A stretch of DNA of 64,000 bases from positions 1,629,960 through 1,693,959 of the forward strand of contig JAJEKV010000052.1 in assembly GCA_021234155.1 (NCBI GenBank). The letters are read 5' to 3'. The position numbers and the translations under genes were made by a program. This stretch comes from Isoetes taiwanensis. Taxonomy: Eukaryota; Streptophyta; Lycopodiopsida; Isoetales; Isoetaceae. Below the pieces are notes generated by a model. It was given only the letters and a program-made list of their open reading frames with translations, was not told where the DNA came from and ran no database searches. Shown here one piece after another: positions 58,609-64,000 of the stretch. How positions within the stretch are numbered: the first letter of the stretch is position 1; each line of letters opens with the position of its first letter.

Positions 58609-58867
58609 TGCATATTCACACGGGAGGTGACGTAGGGCAGCGAGAGCCCTCATAATTGTATTTTGCACGTACAAAATCAACACCATATAGTATTCCGCTT
58701 GAAATCTTATAGTATTTTGCGGATCTTGTTATACAGTATAGCAAATTTTGTACTTGCATACCCCATAAACGAGGAACTTTACGTACGGTGTAGATTAAGG
58801 AATAAGGGGTGAATATGCCTATCCAACAGCTCTCGTTGCCCGGAGTCACCCCCCGTGTGAATATGCA
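58609..58867. mobile_element. MITE with terminal inverted repeats of about 40 bp
   Basis: Left end TGCATATTCACACGGGAGGT then GACGTAGGGCAGCGAGAGC; right end GCTCTCGTTGCCCGGAGTCA then CCCCCCGTGTGAATATGCA. The arms pair over about 40 bp with few mismatches. The 259-bp length and AT-rich, non-coding interior fit a MITE. No clear target-site duplication. The LINE 2 tail begins 15 bp further right. Confidence 0.85.
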
Positions 58868-58881
58868 TTATGTGTTCTGTA

Positions 58882-61195
58882 TGGAAGGAAGGAAGTAAGG
58901 AAGGTTCTTTTATCGTCCGCAGAGGCCAATCGGCCTATGGGACACAAATTACACGGGTGCAGCAAGCCCGTTGCTACCCGGATTAAACCCCCCTTAGGAG
59001 GGAAAACCGTCGCAAAGAACAAACCCGGGCGGGCAATTGTACAAATATACATATACACACATGAATTCCCAAGACCTCGTAGGCCCGGGCGAGGGTGAGT
59101 CCGAGATCCAAATCCTCCTGGAGGTAGGAGCCAAGGGATCGAACCGATGGGTCGCTTCGAGTAGCTCGCGCGGGCGTACCAGTCGCACCAAGAGAATGTA
59201 GCGAGCCCGACCGACTATAGGCCGGATGTCACGGAAGGCATGGCTTTCATCCTCAACAACCCCGGCAACAACCGACAAAGCCTATCCCCGGCGCAGCTCT
59301 CCAACTCACCGGTCTCGCCTCAAGTCAAGATGGTGGGCCCCTCGCTCAATGGGACGCGATAATCCCCGGCGCTTCTTCATGGGCAACCGAGAATGCGGTA
59401 GAGCCGCGGGCCTCAAACCGTGGTGGGGTTTATATGTTTGTTTGTAGTGTGCCACCTTTTACCGTTCGAGCATGGTGGTCCCGAGCTTCCCGAAACAAGA
59501 GTCCAAGTACCCCTCGCCCTATCCCGGGCGGCCCGCGTGGCGCACCTAGACGCACCTATGTGCATCTACGCTCCAAATAACCGATACTGGGCTCTCTTGT
59601 CCTTCCAACAAGCCCCGAGTCGCTAAGGGCTCATCGCCACAAAGATAAGCCAAGTCGCGGGGGAGCCGAGTGTCGCCCATGTTGGCCATCTTTTGGAAAT
59701 AGACAATGTGCCTATCGAGGGCCGCATGCTGCAGAGGCATGCATCCTGTCTCCTGCAACAAGATCTGATATGGAACTGAGGGTTTGACGCCAAGTGCCCG
59801 CATCAAAAATGCCTTCTGGACCTGCTCTAAGTCGTTCCAAGTCGCCAAAGATACCACTGGGCCCCACACCTCAACCCCATACAAAAGAACTGGCTCGACC
59901 AGTGCCCGGAACAAATGTGACCGGTGGCCCCAGTCATACAGCTCTGCCCTGTGACTATTATTTTGCATTGCGTACAACGTCTTCCAACCTGCGGTCACCC
60001 GAAGGCGAATGGATGCATTCCAATACATCGAGGACAGGAATTCCACCCCCAGGTACTTGTAGCTGGGTGTGACCTCTAGCATCTGCCCCTGATAAGTGAG
60101 CGCCGGAGGTGCTGGATGACGTGAGGATGATATGAGGACCACCTTAGTCTTGGCCAGGTTGACCCGCATGTCCGTCGCCTGGCAGAATGTGTCCAGGGCA
60201 TCTAGGTGTGCCTGCATTCCCTCTGGTGTATGGGCCAAGAGGTCCACATCATCCGCATAGATGAGCTGCCGGATGACCTGGTGCAAGAGCTGTATACCGT
60301 CCTCCCCATTGGCAGCTAGCCAGGCTTCCAACTGGTCAATGAAAAGTCCAAAGAGTGTAGGTGAGAGAGGACATCCTTGCCTAACTCCAATGCTACTGCA
60401 AATGACTATCCTTCCTACATGCGGCTCGTCAGCAGCCTCAGACGGTCAGATGCCTTTGCGTTCTGCAGATCCATAGGGAGCCCCAAATGGTGCAATCTCG
60501 CCCACAACTTTTCCCCTCGGGATCGTGGTCGAAAAGCCTTTGCAAAGTCCACAAAACAGCAAGATGGTCCTCCCCGACGGTTCCTCGGGCGCCCCCACCC
60601 GTGGTCCCGAGTGTGAAGATGTGATCAATGGTCGAATGTTAGGGGTTGGAAGCCCGCCTGGGTAAGTGCCCCCGACTTCCGCCGCCTCTGCCCATCCGTT
60701 ACCTCCGCTCGAGAATGCCCACGCATGCCTTGGCAAATACCGAAAGTTGACCATGATGGTTCAAGAATTATCGGACAAGCAGGGTCCCCCGCCTTTGTAG
60801 ATCGGAACAATCCTGCTTGTGGTCCATGACCGGGGAAAACCCTCTTGCAGCGCCCTATTGAACAGTGCAGTCAGGATGGGCACCATGGGTTGTCTTGCCC
60901 ACTTGAGCAACTCCGCTTGCAGGCCATCCAAGTCTGCCGCCTTCCCATTAGCCAGGCGCTGCAGCCCCTCTTCGACATCTTCTTCTGTGATCACCAGCGG
61001 TGGGCCATGTTGCGGGGGAACATCCGTCCATGTTTTTGGGGGATCATAAAGCTGTTTCAGGTACTGCTCCAATTGCAACGTCATGATGTTTCCCGCAGGC
61101 TGTGCTGCCCTGCAGAGTACCCTGCGCCAAAAAGCTCTCGGGTGGGCGTCCATTTTTAGCACATGAGAAACAAAAGACATGGTATTTATGTCCAC
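58882..61195 (-). mobile_element. 5'-truncated LINE (LINE 2), frame-broken
   Basis: RT pieces on the minus strand: 61195-60761 (ITEEDVEEGLQRLANGKAAD, LKWARQPMVPILTALFNRAL, SRIVPIYKGG), broken middle (60754-60332) and 60331-59546 (LIYADDVDLLAH, HLDALDTFCQATDMRVNLAK, YKYLGVEFLSSMYW). The sequence is related to LINE 1. The GC-rich 3' region runs to the terminus GGAAGGAAGG...TTTTATCGTCCGCAGAGGCC (58882-58940), the tail shared with four truncated copies. The endonuclease domain is absent. Confidence 0.88.
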
Positions 61196-62530
61196 ATTTG
61201 TTTATTTTAACAAACACATCATAATCTTCAGGAAAACGAAGGCAAGATGCTTGACACCCATACCCAACTCCATCCGAGATTTGATACTCTCACTTCCTTG
61301 CTGTATGATGGCTGAAATATGCTTAGCCTTTGCATGTCACTTTGTCATTGTTATTTCAAAGGATGCTATTTCATCCTTAAGCTTACAAATTTTAGCACAA
61401 AACACCTCTTCCCCTTTAGAATCTATCTGCTGAATGACTGTTTCTAGGAGTTGTCACATAACTTCTTCACCATTCTTTAGTTTTGCAATAGCACTAACCT
61501 CCTCCAAAAAATCATATTTAAGGTCTTCTCTGGCATTTAGATTGACCTGGATATTCTCGTATATAATTTTACAAGCTATGTATGTGCTAGCAACAGTGCC
61601 TTCTTTCCTCAATAAAGATTCTTGTTTTGATAATAGCTTGTCCTCAGCCTTTGTCTTCATTTTGGCAAGCTTACTCAAGTGATCTAATATGGCATTCCTA
61701 TTCAAGAAGTAACTAGTATTGTCTCCTTAGAAATCAAGGCCGATGTCCTCCAAAAGATTCTACAACAAAACTAGCCCAATTCATTTTGAACTGCTCGCAC
61801 TTTACCAAAGCTTGTTGGATATTACTCCAAGCAAAGGCTTGAGCAAATGTGACCCTAACCTTGTTGTTGGTAGGCTTAGTTTTCTGATAAATCCTTTCCA
61901 GAAGATCATGTAGCAGAGTGGCAAATTGGGGCCTAATAAATTTCAAGTTGTTTGTTCCTTTATGAAGAGATCGTTGCCAAACATTAAGAAAATCACAAAT
62001 AAAACATCCTTGGCCTTCAATTCCGTCACGATTTCTTTCCCTCATTACACAAAACCTCTCTTTATATGAATTGATACTCGATTCTTGCAAAAAGCAGTTC
62101 CTGTAAACATAAAACAAATTTTGATAGTTAAATTTGAATAGCGAAAGTGAAAAACATGAGTTCTTTAAGCAAATTTACCTCGCCAGAGTTGATCGCCATA
62201 GCTCTTGTCAGAGTTCGTGATTGTTGCAAAATGAAATCCAGCTTCCCAACTATGCTTAAAATCAAGCAATCAAGTTCAAAAATATTTCAAACATCAATTC
62301 AAATCCCTAGCACCCTATGTCATAATCAATTTTATCTGCAATAACTTTTCTTGTGCAGTCTTGTAGACTCTACAAAAGAACAAAGGGCGTCCTTCAAAAA
62401 TGATGAAGGGAAAATGCTGAAAAAAGGTGTTGGGCCGGTGCTGGAACGTTGAGAAATTGAGTGGGTAAAAAAAAAGCACCCACCTATATATAGTACATAC
62501 ATTGTCCACTTGTGTGAACATCCCAAACCA
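61196..62530 (-). CDS. Unrecognised multi-exon gene, coiled-coil-like
   Basis: Minus-strand open segments follow one another with plausible GT-AG joints: about 62521-62340 (FEGRPLFFCRVYKTAQEKLL), about 62290-62165 (KLDFILQQSRTLTRAMAIN), 62117-61734 (INSYKERFCVMRERNRDGI, CDFLNVWQRSLHKGTNNLKF, RVTFAQAFAWSNIQQALVK) and 61705-61454 (LSKLAKMKTKAEDKLLSKQE, REDLKYDFLEEVSAIAKLK), extending to about 61200 with QQIDSKGEEVFCAKICKLKD. The last parts are rich in Lys, Glu and Leu with a helical, coiled-coil look. LINE 2 lies directly at its 3' side. I do not recognise the family. Could be a transposon protein or a host gene with a truncated end. Confidence 0.4.
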
Positions 62531-63335
62531 ATGTTAGACATTTGCTTTAGATCGGGTTCAAACCTAAACCTTGGTAGTTACCCTATAACAAAACCCACTA
62601 CTTATGTGCCAGTCCTGATGTAACTGAACCATTGGCTTGCCAAATTGACAAAGGGCCAACTCTATTTTGGATTTGTTCTATCAGAATAAAATGTGTTGTA
62701 TTCAACCATTGTTGACGAAGTCATCCCCTTGTAGGGTCATAGTTAGCGATTTAGAATACTTAGTATTTTTGTTAAGATCTCATTTCTTAGTGTGTAAACA
62801 TAGATTTAAACTCATCTATAAGTTTTAGTCGGCCTATAACGTGATTCTGTTGTTCTGCACTTTTATAGTACATTGTCCTTAAATCTTAGTAACCATTTTC
62901 CATGGTCTTGCCATTTTGTCCCTTTACTCTTTCTCATGAGCATCCACTATTTCGCCCTAATTCCTTGGATAAAACTACTCAAGTTCTTAAGATCATAATG
63001 AACATGAGGTTTATTTAAGTCAAGTGATCCTCGTGTGTTTACTTAGGGTTCAACATTGGTTCCATGTGGTAAGGTAATTCTAACCACATATGAACCGCTA
63101 GTCTATGTAATTTCTATAAGGCGAGACCCAAACAACTTGCCAATGTCGAATAATCATGATGAACTCCCCTTGCAAAATTGATGGTTAGCGCTCAAGGAAT
63201 AATTGATGATGTGGCAGGAAACCGAAGTTGTGAGCCCTCACACGTGGATTCGAAGTCTTGACACACCATCATTGATCACATATTCACACGGCAAGCACCT
63301 TAGTTGAGGATAACAGAAATGACAACCCATGACAA
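62531..63335. other. Intergenic sequence
   Basis: AT-rich, no recognised gene or repeat. Confidence 0.4.
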
Positions 63336-64000
63336 CATGACCTCTACCGCGCTACTTGCCGACCTCCACGGGCTTTTGACATTGTGCCTCAACAAATTGC
63401 AAGAGAAATTAAGACAATTGGGAGTCTCTATGGATTTGCAAAATGTGGTGTATAGGTTGTATGATACTCACTCAGGCTGACTGGTGTTGACAGGGCAATA
63501 TGTCAACAATAGTATTGGAGTCGGACAGGGATGCCTCCTCTCTCCAACAATGTTTGACCCTCAACATTGACCAATTGGAAGGGTGGCTTATCAACATGGG
63601 GGGGGGGGGAGGACATAGCTTAGCTTATGCACCATATAATTAAGCATATATGTCGATGATGTCGCACCTTCTAGCCCACATCTGGAGAAGATATGCAATA
63701 GCATTTGCATGCCCCGACATGGTGAGCCACTTTTAAATGCAGTGTCAATTTAGCCAAAACTCGAGGTATTGTTTGTCTCATCTTCACGCCATCGAGACTT
63801 CCCTCCTTTACTTATCATGGCAAAATGTAGAGGTAGCATCCACCTACAAGTACCTGGGCATAAAATTCCGCATTACCACTTACTGGGACACTTCTATCAG
63901 ATTACATACGCTAGTAGATTGGAATGCACTGTATGGATGCAAAACAAATGCCTATGTGGCGTAACTTATATGATTGGGTCCATATGTCATGCTTATTCAA
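63336..64000 (+). mobile_element. Third LINE RT fragment, cut by the window end
   Basis: Plus-strand pieces in shifting frames: RAFDIVPQQIARE (about 63378), GVGQG and LLSPTMF (about 63520-63555), YVDDVA (about 63652), and 63828-63960 YKYLGIKFRITTYWDTSIRL, close to the LINE 2 segment YKYLGVEFLSSMYWNASIRL. Many indels and a G-run at 63600 break it. It continues beyond the window. Confidence 0.75.

Overview
The window looks like nuclear DNA of a large, repeat-rich land-plant genome. The evidence is a plant-type asparagine synthetase gene with many short exons, a pentatricopeptide-repeat (PPR) gene of the organellar RNA-editing type, a class III peroxidase, a CXC-domain piece of a plant Polycomb E(z) protein and an NSA2 ribosome-biogenesis gene with nine exons. 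Intergenic DNA is AT-rich and packed with transposons. An HUH endonuclease gene, an unusual reverse transcriptase (RT) and several non-LTR elements suggest a non-flowering vascular plant (fern, lycophyte or gymnosperm). That placement is inference and weak.

Layout. 1-3.6 kb: asparagine synthetase (+), 5' end outside the window, convergent with a PPR gene (-, 4.0-6.4 kb). 6.6-10.3 kb: two diverged direct repeats of about 0.8 kb around degraded coding sequence. 13.4-19.2 kb: a tandem array of four LTRs of about 1.12 kb and three internal units of about 0.43 kb, i.e. a non-autonomous LTR element. 19-27 kb: hairpin elements, a short tandem repeat and a broken class III peroxidase. 27.7-32.4 kb: NSA2 (-). 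33.3-36.8 kb: a long inverted repeat whose right arm is split by a 1646-bp TG...CA solo-LTR-like insertion. 37-43 kb: LINE 3' ends and unassigned candidate exons. 43.9-45.4 kb: an HUH (Rep-type) endonuclease gene (-). 46.3-47.9 kb: an hAT/DUF659 transposase remnant and an E(z) CXC exon. 48.4-51.5 kb: a nearly intact LINE (-). 53-57.5 kb: Copia debris, a transposase-like gene and an RT with an RYIDD motif. 58.6-61.2 kb: a MITE and a second LINE. 61.2-62.5 kb: an unrecognised multi-exon gene. 63.3 kb to the end: a third LINE (+).

The ordinary genes carry frame breaks that are mostly single-base indels, often in homopolymers (NSA2 has three; asparagine synthetase roughly ten), while exon borders and residues stay conserved. 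The 48.4-51.5 kb LINE has no indel across about 3.1 kb and is broken only by three in-frame TGA codons. The breaks in host genes may therefore be assembly error, real decay, or both; sequence alone does not decide. No operon-like organisation exists here. The host genes are independent housekeeping, stress or organelle-related loci separated by mobile DNA.
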